DNA of 16,507 nt from Candidatus Stahliibacteriota bacterium. Lineage in GTDB: Bacteria; Hydrothermota; Tepidihabitantia; SM23-42. The stretch's first letter is position 1. Each line of letters opens with the position of its first letter. The translations under genes were made by a program, and so were the position numbers. Shown piece by piece: positions 1 through 6,520 of the stretch. The stretch covers positions 1 to 16,507 of the forward strand of contig JAUWLY010000020.1 of the NCBI GenBank assembly GCA_030613445.1. The letters are read 5' to 3'. The notes beneath the pieces are model-generated. The model searched no databases, was not told the origin of the DNA, and saw only the letters and a list, made by a program, of their open reading frames with translations.

Positions 1-902
1 TCTATTGTACCATCACGCAACCCCTCAATCACTGCTTGTCGGTCTTGCTCACTGCGTATCGGTGGATTTACTTTGAAATCGGTATTAAACCCTGCTAACA
101 ATTCATCATTAAAAAAGAAATAATGTGGACATGTTTCACAGGTGACTTTAAGCCCATCTTCTTTGGCTCTTCTTATCAAATCTATTGAACCCTTAGTTGA
201 AATGTGACAAAGGTGCAGCCTGGCGCCAGTAAATCGCGCAACCAGTAAATCCCGGGCAACGATAACCTCCTCAGCGATCGCCGGTGACCCACTCAAACCA
301 AGGCGGGTTGAAACGACCCCTTCATTCATAAGACCGTCTTTGGCTAAAGCTCTATCGATTGGATGGTCGAAGATTGGCACGTTGAAAGCTTTGGAATATT
401 CAAGCGCGTGTCTAAACACATTGCAATCAACCACAACATCTCCATCGTCAGAAAACCCTTTTGCTCCCGCCTTTGTTAACTCGCCAAATTCGGTGAGCTC
501 CTTGCCCAGTCTTTTCTTTGTAATCGCGGCAATAGGATACACTCTGCAAAGGTTAACCCGTGCCGCCTCCTTATAAACGTAGTTGACCAACCCCTCATTA
601 TCAATTGCCGGGGTTGTATTCGGCATGCAACATATTGTCGTAAAACCCCCTGCAATAGCTGCCTGACAACCGCTTTCAATAGTTTCGGCATCAGGTCGAC
701 CTGGATCCCGTAAATGGCAATGTAAGTCAAAAAATCCCGGACCAACAATTTTACCTTTTGCGTCAATTATCTTTGCACTTACGTTCTTTATATTCTTTTC
801 GATCTTCTCGATTTTGTTCTTGTGAATCAAAACATCCGATACTTCATCAAAGTTAGTCTCAGGGTCAATGACTCTTCCGCCCTTTATCAAAATATCAGCC
901 AA
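1..902 (-). CDS. pyrC: dihydroorotase, class I (3' end beyond window)
   Basis: Cyclises N-carbamoyl-L-aspartate to dihydroorotate, the third step of de novo UMP synthesis; a cytosolic metalloenzyme. Translating the minus strand gives about 300 residues of a typical class I dihydroorotase. The metal motif HCHLRDPG lies at residues 61-68, MPNT at 93-96, the bridging Asp in GFSDDG at about 149-154, and metal-ligand histidines in FDHP (about 180) and LHLCHIS further on. The start is TTG at 902-900: it restores the usual family N-terminus (MADILIKGGRV), and a GGAGGG ribosome site lies at 907-912, 4 nt upstream. No suitable ATG exists, so an ATG-only search would miss this gene. It overlaps the end of pyrB by 8 nt, so the two are probably translationally coupled. 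The C-terminal part, perhaps 120-130 residues, is outside the window. Confidence 0.93.
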   Translation of the reverse strand, partial: MADILIKGGRVIDPETNFDEVSDVLIHKNKIEKIEKNIKNVSAKIIDAKGKIVGPGFFDLHCHLRDPGRPDAETIESGCQAAIAGGFTTICCMPNTTPAIDNEGLVNYVYKEAARVNLCRVYPIAAITKKRLGKELTEFGELTKAGAKGFSDDGDVVVDCNVFRHALEYSKAFNVPIFDHPIDRALAKDGLMNEGVVSTRLGLSGSPAIAEEVIVARDLLVARFTGARLHLCHISTKGSIDLIRRAKEDGLKVTCETCPHYFFFNDELLAGFNTDFKVNPPIRSEQDRQAVIEGLRDGTI

Positions 903-1818
903 GTTTCCCTCCTGCATGAACGAATAAAACCGCCATCCTGATCGCAACGCCATTCGTAACTTGGTTTAGAATAACTGATTTACTACCGTCGGCAACGTCT
1001 GGATCGATCTCAATCCCACGATTCGTAGGTCCTGGATGCATAATAATACCTTTTTGCTTCATGCTCGCAGCCCGCTCCTTGGTCAAACCGTAGAGTGTTC
1101 GGTATTCCCTCAGTGAAGGGAATAACCCCGTTTCCTGCCTTTCTAATTGGATACGCAAAGCCATAACAACATCATAATCCTGAATTATGGCATCCATATT
1201 GTAGAAAACATCCACCCCAAGATCCTCAATAGCCAGCGGAATTAGAGTAGGTGGTCCGCACACCGCGACCTCAGCACCTAATGTTTTCAACCCAAATATA
1301 TTCGACCGTGCTACCCGGGAATGCTCTATGTCACCAATGATCAATACCTTGAGACCTTTGAATCTTCCAAATTTTTGCCGCATTGTCATCAGGTCTAAAA
1401 GAGCTTGGGTCGGATGCTCATGACCGCCATCACCTGCATTCACCACAAACGCATCAAGATTCTCGGCAAGTATCTTGGCTGCACCCGGTGCAGAATGTCT
1501 CACTACCACACCATCTACTTTCATTGCCTCAATATTCTTTGCGGTATCAAGTATTGTCTCACCTTTTTTTACACTTGATGCTGACTGGGAAAAATTGACG
1601 ATATCAGCTGACAATCTCTTTGCTGCAATGCTGAATGAGATCTGGGTACGAGTCGACGGTTCAAAGAAAAGCGTGAGTATTGTTTTACCTCGAAGCGAAG
1701 GCACAAATGGTATCGGTCTCTCTAATACCGCTGCAAATTTCTCAGCTAAATCGAGGTATTGAATTATCTCCCGGCTAGTTAGATTTTCTAGGCCCAGAAG
1801 ATCCTTCTTCTTGGGCAT
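895..1818 (-). CDS. pyrB: aspartate carbamoyltransferase, catalytic subunit
   Basis: Transfers the carbamoyl group of carbamoyl phosphate to L-aspartate, the committed step of pyrimidine synthesis. At 307 residues it has the normal catalytic-chain length. Visible signatures are the carbamoyl-phosphate loop FEPSTRT (residues 52-58), VKKGET (83-88) with the active-site lysine, VVRHS, GDGGHEHPTQALLD, the HPGPTNRGIEI aspartate-site loop, and a C-terminal NQVTNGVAIRMAVL helix. The ATG overlaps the pyrR stop in a TAATG arrangement (1 nt shared), and its own TGA stop overlaps pyrC. No pyrI regulatory chain is seen nearby, which fits a PyrR-type operon. This is the only gene in the window that clearly uses TGA as its stop, which argues against wholesale UGA reassignment in this organism. 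Confidence 0.96.
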   Translation of the reverse strand: MPKKKDLLGLENLTSREIIQYLDLAEKFAAVLERPIPFVPSLRGKTILTLFFEPSTRTQISFSIAAKRLSADIVNFSQSASSVKKGETILDTAKNIEAMKVDGVVVRHSAPGAAKILAENLDAFVVNAGDGGHEHPTQALLDLMTMRQKFGRFKGLKVLIIGDIEHSRVARSNIFGLKTLGAEVAVCGPPTLIPLAIEDLGVDVFYNMDAIIQDYDVVMALRIQLERQETGLFPSLREYRTLYGLTKERAASMKQKGIIMHPGPTNRGIEIDPDVADGSKSVILNQVTNGVAIRMAVLFVHAGGKLG

Positions 1819-2459
1819 TATTTCTCTTCTTTCAAATCTTTTATCGTTAGCTGTCTTATCTTGGGTCTTGCTTCTTCCTTAAGCTTTATCCTGGACTTCA
1901 ACTTACGCTTTTTAACAGGGACTTTCTTCTTGCGGTAGTAATGGATCAAGACACTGTCTTCTCCATCTATCTCATTAACGTGGACATCGACTATTTCGCT
2001 CTTCGCGGTTGGTACACGCTTACCGACAAAATCAGCTTGAATGGGTAATTCTCTGTGCCCACGGTCAACCAACACAGCCAGTTGAATTGCCTTGGGTCGA
2101 CCAAAATTGAAGATCTCTTCCATTGCCGCCCGTATCGTCCTGCCTGTATAAAGAACATCGTCAACCAGGACAATTGTCTTTTTACTCAAATCAAATGTAA
2201 TGTCTGTACTTTCGATTATTGGAGTATCCGAAACGAGCTGTAGGTCATCACGATACAAAGTAATATCCAGCGCACCGATCGGAATCTTCCTACCTTCGCT
2301 CTTTTCTATCCGCTCGGCAAACCGGCAAGCAATAAAATCACCGCGTCTTTTTATCCCAATCAGTACTAAATTTTTTGTTCCCTTGTTTTTTTCGATGATT
2401 TCGTGGACAATCCGAACCAGAGCACGCCTTATTTCTGACTCGGTCATTATGGTCTTCAT
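1818..2459 (-). CDS. pyrR: PyrR-type bifunctional regulator / uracil phosphoribosyltransferase, with basic C-terminal extension
   Basis: PyrR proteins bind pyrimidine-operon leader RNA when UMP is high and also have weak uracil phosphoribosyltransferase activity. The PRPP-binding motif VLVDDVLYTGRT is clear at about residues 97-108. IGIKRRGDFIA near the N-terminus and the VDRGHRELPIQADFVGKRVPT block are typical PyrR sequence. The protein is 213 residues, whereas family members are usually near 180. The extra C-terminal tail after about residue 173 is very rich in Lys and Arg, which might extend RNA binding (inference). It heads the pyrR-pyrB-pyrC operon. The promoter at 2468-2495 leaves only 8 nt before the ATG, so the transcript is leaderless or nearly so. 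A second in-frame ATG lies 4 codons downstream and cannot be excluded as the start. Confidence 0.92.
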   Translation of the reverse strand: MKTIMTESEIRRALVRIVHEIIEKNKGTKNLVLIGIKRRGDFIACRFAERIEKSEGRKIPIGALDITLYRDDLQLVSDTPIIESTDITFDLSKKTIVLVDDVLYTGRTIRAAMEEIFNFGRPKAIQLAVLVDRGHRELPIQADFVGKRVPTAKSEIVDVHVNEIDGEDSVLIHYYRKKKVPVKKRKLKSRIKLKEEARPKIRQLTIKDLKEEK

Positions 2460-2467
2460 TAAACGTA

Positions 2468-2495
2468 ATTATAGGCAAAATGCACCCCAAGTCAA
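2468..2495 (-). promoter_or_regulatory. sigma70-type promoter of the pyrR-pyrB-pyrC operon
   Basis: Read on the minus strand: TTGACT (2495-2490), a 16-nt spacer, TATAAT (2473-2468). The pyrR ATG begins 8 nt beyond the -10 box, so a start site 6-8 nt downstream of the box would fall at or just before the ATG. There is no Shine-Dalgarno sequence. This leaves no leader for a PyrR-controlled terminator between promoter and gene. Confidence 0.8.
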
Positions 2496-2803
2496 GTGAT
2501 GGTGATAGAAACTTACTCGAAGAGTAAAGAGTTACTGTTCCTCTCACCTTGTTCGAGACAGGCGAGCCTTGTCGAGAACATCATATCGTGGATGATATGA
2601 GAACTATTTTATGTTCTCCTCGGCAATATACCCTCTTCCTTTTTAAGGAAAACGCACATACTCTATTTCCTCTTCCTTTTTAAGGAAAACGCACATACTC
2701 TATTTCCTCTCCCTTTTCAAGGGAGAGGATAAAGGTGAGGGTTTCCTAACATGTCTATTGAACAATCTGTCCAAGTTTCTGATAGTGAACCTTACTGTAT
2801 CAC
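2496..2803. other. gene-free interval with hairpins between the nuclease gene and the pyr operon
   Basis: No convincing reading frame. Besides the tandem repeat listed separately, it holds several short dyads: TTACTC-TTC-GAGTAA near 2513-2530 on the minus strand, TCATATC/GATATGA at about 2581-2600, and GAGAAC/GTTCTC at about 2600-2620. The stretch around 2550-2580 contains paired TTCGAGACA/TTGTCGAGAA sequence around AGGCGAGCCT, reminiscent of small palindromic intergenic repeats. None has a strong T-run, so I do not call a terminator. Confidence 0.5.
2632..2728. repeat. 37-bp tandem repeat, two full units plus a variant third hairpin
   Basis: Two contiguous 37-bp copies (2632-2668 and 2669-2705) are identical by eye. 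Each carries a small stem TTCCTT-TTT-AAGGAA. A third, partial copy begins at 2706 and forms a perfect 10-bp stem with a 3-nt loop (CCTCTCCCTT / AAGGGAGAGG, 2706-2728). Relative to the first two units, one stem pair in the third is changed on both sides (T-A to C-G), keeping the hairpin. The third unit resembles a widespread class of intergenic hairpin repeats rich in CTCTCCC and GGGAGAG. Confidence 0.8.
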
Positions 2804-3586
2804 TTATTCAATAATCTCTATCTGCGCTGATCCCTTGAGAATGATTTCAGGTTTACCCTTATACTCCTTGATTAGACCTTTGACACGGACTTTCCGATTG
2901 AGAAAATAGTCCTCTGGTCGGGCAGGGAATTTATCGAAATCACTTGAGAAAATCACCGCGGTGAAGTACTTTTTCCAATTCTTATGGAAATTCAGAAAAC
3001 AAACCTTGCCAGTATTATTTGACACCACGATTTTTCCTTCGACAATTTTTTCTTGGCCATAATATTGTGCAGCATCGCGCCAGGAAATAACGTCTCGGTG
3101 GATTTCTTCATGCGATTCTGTTCTTGCAATAGTGGACGTGTCAGGAGACTGAAAGACTGCAAATGACCATAATCCTCGTCTGTTCCTGCATGCAATTTGC
3201 TCAAGTTCTTCAAGTTCTTTTCGGTAGAGTGTGTCCGGTGGATAGAAACGCGTCTCAACATAACCCATAATAACCAGCTCTGCGTTGATGAATTTATCGC
3301 CAACATAAACGTACCTCAATATCCTTCCGTAATCGTCTTTGTCTGAAACATCCCTTTTTAAATAGACGTCTTTATTAAAGGCCAGCAGAATAAGAGCATC
3401 CTTGGCGATATCAGCACCCGGCTCACTTATCTCCGTAGCGTTTATCCCTAATAACCTAACTGTCTCGCCACCAGCAGTTTTGAACGTGTCGCCGTCAATC
3501 ACTTCGATGACCCGGTTGGTTTTCATACAAGTAGGAAATATATACAAGGAAATCAAAAGCAAAAATTGTATTTTATACTTAACCAT
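2804..3586 (-). CDS. secreted staphylococcal-nuclease-like (TNase) protein with C-terminal OB-like domain
   Basis: Probably a secreted or membrane-anchored thermonuclease that cleaves DNA or RNA. An N-terminal hydrophobic segment (about residues 5-20) ends in FPTC; this is only an imperfect lipobox, so a lipoprotein anchor is possible but unproven. The SNase domain spans about residues 24-145. It has DGDT (31-34), RLLGINATE (44-52) and YGR (86-88), giving counterparts of the S. aureus catalytic Arg35, Glu43 and Arg87. The calcium-ligand Asp40 position is Asn49 here. From about residue 165 a second domain with VEGKIVV, GKVCFLNF and NRKVRVKGLIKEYKGKPEIIL looks like an OB-fold nucleic-acid-binding module often attached to such nucleases. 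It is a single gene with its own promoter at 3592-3619. The ATG lies only 5 nt from the -10 box, so the mRNA should be leaderless. Confidence 0.85.
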   Translation of the reverse strand: MVKYKIQFLLLISLYIFPTCMKTNRVIEVIDGDTFKTAGGETVRLLGINATEISEPGADIAKDALILLAFNKDVYLKRDVSDKDDYGRILRYVYVGDKFINAELVIMGYVETRFYPPDTLYRKELEELEQIACRNRRGLWSFAVFQSPDTSTIARTESHEEIHRDVISWRDAAQYYGQEKIVEGKIVVSNNTGKVCFLNFHKNWKKYFTAVIFSSDFDKFPARPEDYFLNRKVRVKGLIKEYKGKPEIILKGSAQIEIIE

Positions 3587-3591
3587 GCGTC

Positions 3592-3619
3592 ATTATAATG
3601 AAATATCCTTGCTTGTCAA
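3592..3619 (-). promoter_or_regulatory. sigma70-type promoter of the nuclease gene (leaderless)
   Basis: On the minus strand: TTGACA (3619-3614), a 16-nt spacer, TATAAT (3597-3592), then only 5 nt to the ATG at 3586. Transcription should begin at or within a base or two of the start codon, and no ribosome site can exist upstream. Confidence 0.82.
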
Positions 3620-3729
3620 ATCATTTACAAGAGATCTCTGAAGAACAAAACATCTCTGAGCAACCTCTGTTCTGCAAAGCAAAAGAGCTCAAGAAACCGC
3701 TAAACACTTAAACTCGACAATTCTAATGC

Positions 3730-3757
3730 TTGACATTCGCTATATTGCGATTATATT
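3730..3757 (+). promoter_or_regulatory. sigma70-type promoter of the fabF-fabK pair
   Basis: TTGACA at 3730-3735, a 16-nt spacer, TATATT at 3752-3757. The predicted start near 3764 gives a leader of about 70 nt. The promoter lies inside the longest open frame of fabF, so the ATG at 3726 cannot be the real start. Confidence 0.8.
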
Positions 3758-3833
3758 GTCCTTTGAGGTTGAAGTTACTTCAGGTCATAGTTATAGTGGT
3801 TCTACGAAGGAGAAAATTAGAAGATCTTATATT

Positions 3834-5069
3834 ATGAAAGAACAGCATGTTGTTATTACTGGATTGGGCGCTGTAACGCCAATTGGTGTGGGTGTTAAAG
3901 ATTTCTGGGAAGGATTAATAACCGGGCAAAACGGAATCGCGCAAGTTACGCATTTTGATGTAACGGATTTTCGTTCTAAACTCGCGGCCGAGGTGAAAGA
4001 TTTTCACACTGAAGGATGGATCGACGAAAAATCGGCAAAGCGTATGGATCGTTTTACTCAGTTTGGACTCGTTGCTTCTGCTATGGCAATCCAAGATGCT
4101 GGATTGGAATCGTTTTCATTTGACCAAAACAGGGCAGGTGTTATCATCGGTTCTGGTATAGGCGGTTCACAGACGATCGAAGAAGGTTATATCAAGCTTA
4201 ATAAAAATGGACCCAAAAGTCTAAGTCCGTTTCTTGTATCCAAACTGCTCGTGAATATGGCAGCATGTATGGTCTCCATTAAACATGGTTTGAAAGGACA
4301 TCTTTCTGCACCCTCGGTGGCTTGTTCTACGGGTTCGAACGCCATTGGCGATGCATTCCGAATTCTTCAGAGAGGAGATGCAGATATCATGCTTGCAGGA
4401 AGTTCCGAGGCTTGTATAACCCGTTTATCCTATGGCTGCTTCTGTGCTACACGATCTATGTCTCAAAGTACTTGTGCCGAAAGTGCTTGCCGACCCTTTG
4501 ATAAAAACCGTGATGGTTTCTTAATGGGAGAAGGGGCCGGTATTGTTGTTTTGGAAAGACTGGAGCATGCGCTCAATCGAGGAGCAAAAATATATGCTGA
4601 GATCCTTGGCTACGGCAATACCGCCGATGCCTACCACTTTACTGCACCAGAACCCCATGGCGATGGAATGATCCGAGTTATGCAGGCAGCGCTCAAGGAT
4701 GCTTGCATGGACCCGAAAGAAATTGGATATATCAATGCCCATGGTACATCCACTGTTTTAAATGATAAATGTGAAAGCAAAGCCATTATGAATGTTTTCG
4801 GCAATCATGCAGAAATTTTGAAAGTCAGTTCAATAAAATCAATGATCGGTCATCTTATGGCAGCAGCAGGCGCCGTGGAATTCGTGTCTACTGTGATGAG
4901 TGTGTTTACTGGTAAACTCCCTCCAACCATCAATTATAAGGAACCTGATCCCGACTGCCCTCTCGATTACGTTACGAATGGTGTTGAGTCAATTGATTTA
5001 AATGCTGCAATGAGTAATTCCTTTGGTTTTGGTGGAGGAAACGCATGTCTCATCATAAAAAAGAAGTAA
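3834..5069 (+). CDS. fabF: beta-ketoacyl-ACP synthase II
   Basis: Condenses malonyl-ACP with acyl-ACP in each elongation round of type II fatty acid synthesis in the cytosol. Counting from the ATG at 3834 the protein is 411 residues, the usual FabF length. The Cys-His-His triad falls at the standard places: Cys164 in VACSTGS, His303 in NAHGTST and His340 in KSMIGHLMAAAG, with Lys335. The N-terminus KEQHVVITGLGAVTPIG is typical. The frame is open 36 codons further upstream, but that part overlaps the promoter and matches no family sequence. The best Shine-Dalgarno match (AAGGAG, 3807-3812) is 21 nt from this ATG, which is unusually far; a weaker AGAAGA lies nearer. The fabK-like gene follows after 6 nt. 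Confidence 0.95.
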   Translation: MKEQHVVITGLGAVTPIGVGVKDFWEGLITGQNGIAQVTHFDVTDFRSKLAAEVKDFHTEGWIDEKSAKRMDRFTQFGLVASAMAIQDAGLESFSFDQNRAGVIIGSGIGGSQTIEEGYIKLNKNGPKSLSPFLVSKLLVNMAACMVSIKHGLKGHLSAPSVACSTGSNAIGDAFRILQRGDADIMLAGSSEACITRLSYGCFCATRSMSQSTCAESACRPFDKNRDGFLMGEGAGIVVLERLEHALNRGAKIYAEILGYGNTADAYHFTAPEPHGDGMIRVMQAALKDACMDPKEIGYINAHGTSTVLNDKCESKAIMNVFGNHAEILKVSSIKSMIGHLMAAAGAVEFVSTVMSVFTGKLPPTINYKEPDPDCPLDYVTNGVESIDLNAAMSNSFGFGGGNACLIIKKK

Positions 5070-5075
5070 AAATAA

Positions 5076-6143
5076 ATGGAAATCCCTAAGCTTCGAATCG
5101 GAACTTTTACCTCAGATATACCTATTATCCAGGGAGGCATGGGAGTTAGGGTTTCTCTTGCTTCACTCTCTTCAGCAGTAGCAAACGAAGGTGGAATCGG
5201 CACGATCTCCAGCATTGGTCTCGGGGATATCGAGGCTTCAAAGCAGGAGTATGAAAGAATATCCCGGGAAGCACTAATAAGAGAGATCCGCAAGGCAAAG
5301 AGCAAAACAGATGGTCACCTCGCTGTAAACTTCATGGGTGTCCTCAGCAATGTTAATGATTTGATCAAAAGCTCGATAGACGAGGGGATTAAAATGATCG
5401 TTTTTGGTGCCGGGCTGCCCACGAAACTTCCAGATTTAGTCAATGACCCCAGTGTAAACCTTGTGCCTATCATCAGCTCTGCCAGAGTTGCGGAATTGAT
5501 CCTGCGAATCTGGGACAAACGGTATGAAAGAACTGCCGATGGATTGATCCTGGAAGGTCCTCTGGCCGGAGGACATCTCGGTTTCTCCGAAGAACAACTT
5601 GAACATCCAGAAGAATATTCCCTCGAGAAACTCTTGCCTGAAGTCTTAGAATCCATTAAACTCTATGAGGATAAGTATGCAAGGAAAATACCGGTCATCA
5701 CTGGAGGCGGTATTTATGATGGGAAAGACATCGCTCGGATGCTTTCTCTAGGCGCCTCGGGCGTTCAGATGGGAACCCGTTTTGTCTGTACTGCAGAGTG
5801 CGGTGTGTCTCAGGAATTCAAGCAAGCCTATTTGGATGCCAAAGAAGAGGATATCGTTATTATTAAAAGCCCTGTGGGTATGCCAGGCCGGGCGATTAAA
5901 AATACTTTTCTAAAAGATCTGGAAGTTAAGAAAAAAATGAAGATAAAATGTCCCTACAGGTGCCTCACAATTTGTAAAGTCGATAAAGCTCAATATTGTG
6001 TTGCCCTGGCTCTAGTAAATTCATATTTTGGCGATGTGGATCACGGTCTTATTTTCTGCGGCCAGAATGCGTATCGTATTAATAAAATTATTACTGTTAA
6101 AGAACTTATCCAGGAACTTCTCTCCGAACTCAAAGCAGCCTAA
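5076..6143 (+). CDS. FMN-dependent enoyl-ACP reductase / nitronate monooxygenase family protein
   Basis: A TIM-barrel flavoprotein of the 2-nitropropane dioxygenase family. Its place 6 nt after fabF suggests it acts as the FabK-type enoyl-ACP reductase, the last step of each elongation cycle (inference). Sequence alone does not separate FabK from nitronate monooxygenase. FMN-site motifs are visible: IIQGGMG (17-23), EGPLAGGHLG (160-169) and VITGGGIYDGKDIARML (208-224) followed by GVQMGTRF. At 355 residues it is longer than classic FabK (near 315). The extra part is a cysteine-rich C-terminal segment with Cys292, 296, 300, 308 and 328 (C-x3-C-x3-C-x7-C), followed by GQNAYRINKIITVKEL. I recall a similar tail in family members of several anaerobic bacteria, where a metal or Fe-S role is plausible but not established here. 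Confidence 0.85.
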   Translation: MEIPKLRIGTFTSDIPIIQGGMGVRVSLASLSSAVANEGGIGTISSIGLGDIEASKQEYERISREALIREIRKAKSKTDGHLAVNFMGVLSNVNDLIKSSIDEGIKMIVFGAGLPTKLPDLVNDPSVNLVPIISSARVAELILRIWDKRYERTADGLILEGPLAGGHLGFSEEQLEHPEEYSLEKLLPEVLESIKLYEDKYARKIPVITGGGIYDGKDIARMLSLGASGVQMGTRFVCTAECGVSQEFKQAYLDAKEEDIVIIKSPVGMPGRAIKNTFLKDLEVKKKMKIKCPYRCLTICKVDKAQYCVALALVNSYFGDVDHGLIFCGQNAYRINKIITVKELIQELLSELKAA

Positions 6144-6474
6144 GTAAATTTTTAAAAAATTAGTGAAAAAATCATGAATGCGCGAGGAAAGTGTCATAAT
6201 GTCATATACCGTCCCCACTTTTTTCATTAATATTCTGTCGTTATTGATTTGATCCCAAATCAGCCACACCCTCCTCTACTGTCATCGTCCGACTCGCTGT
6301 AGTCCTGAGTTGCATGTCGAAGGGATCGGACGATCCAGTTCCTTTATAGTTTGATCCCATTTGTTTACTAGAGCCAGAATGAAGAAAACAATTCCCCATT
6401 ATACACGATAACGGGGACCTGATTCCCACAACGGCCACAATTACCAATTACGTCGTGGAAGTTAAGAAAGGGTC
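6144..6474. other. gene-free interval with inverted repeats, possible mobile-element remnant
   Basis: No credible gene. Directly after fabK there is an AT-rich stretch without a GC stem. At about 6190-6225 a motif with ATACCGTCCCCAC beside two TGTCATA copies resembles sequence often found at ends of REP-associated or small transposon-derived repeats (recollection, not a search). Further on are GATTTG-ATCC-CAAATC (6246-6261), a second TTTGATCCCA near 6350, and ATCGTCCGA (6284-6292) pairing perfectly with TCGGACGAT (6326-6334). The right arm of that pair lies in its own palindrome GGATCG-GA-CGATCC (6323-6336). Confidence 0.45.
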
Positions 6475-6502
6475 TTGACAATCAATTCTCCACTCTTATA
6501 AT
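6475..6502 (+). promoter_or_regulatory. consensus sigma70 promoter of the protease cluster
   Basis: TTGACA at 6475-6480, a 16-nt spacer, TATAAT at 6497-6502: a perfect match in both boxes. A start about 7 nt downstream (about 6509) would put the ribosome site AGGAGG (6509-6514) at the very 5' end of the mRNA. The three protease genes follow with short gaps, so this promoter probably serves all three. Confidence 0.85.
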
Positions 6503-6520
6503 ATACATAGGAGGAAGGAA

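Noticed and set aside
1383..1762. Plus-strand open frames over pyrB
   Set aside because: They are antisense shadows of a well-conserved pyrB coding sequence.
2510..2535. PyrR-controlled terminator upstream of pyrR
   Set aside because: The TTACTC/GAGTAA hairpin lies upstream of the promoter relative to the operon, has no T-run, and no PyrR binding-loop match was found.
2632..2728. CRISPR array
   Set aside because: The 37-bp units are directly contiguous with no variable spacers and only two full copies.
3726..3833. Upstream in-frame extension of fabF beginning at ATG 3726
   Set aside because: It overlaps a TTGACA-N16-TATATT promoter and adds 36 residues unlike any FabF N-terminus; ATG 3834 gives the standard start and length.
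6241..6447. 68-residue minus-strand frame in the 6144-6474 interval
   Set aside because: Low-complexity composition without recognisable motif, over inverted repeats, with no ribosome site.
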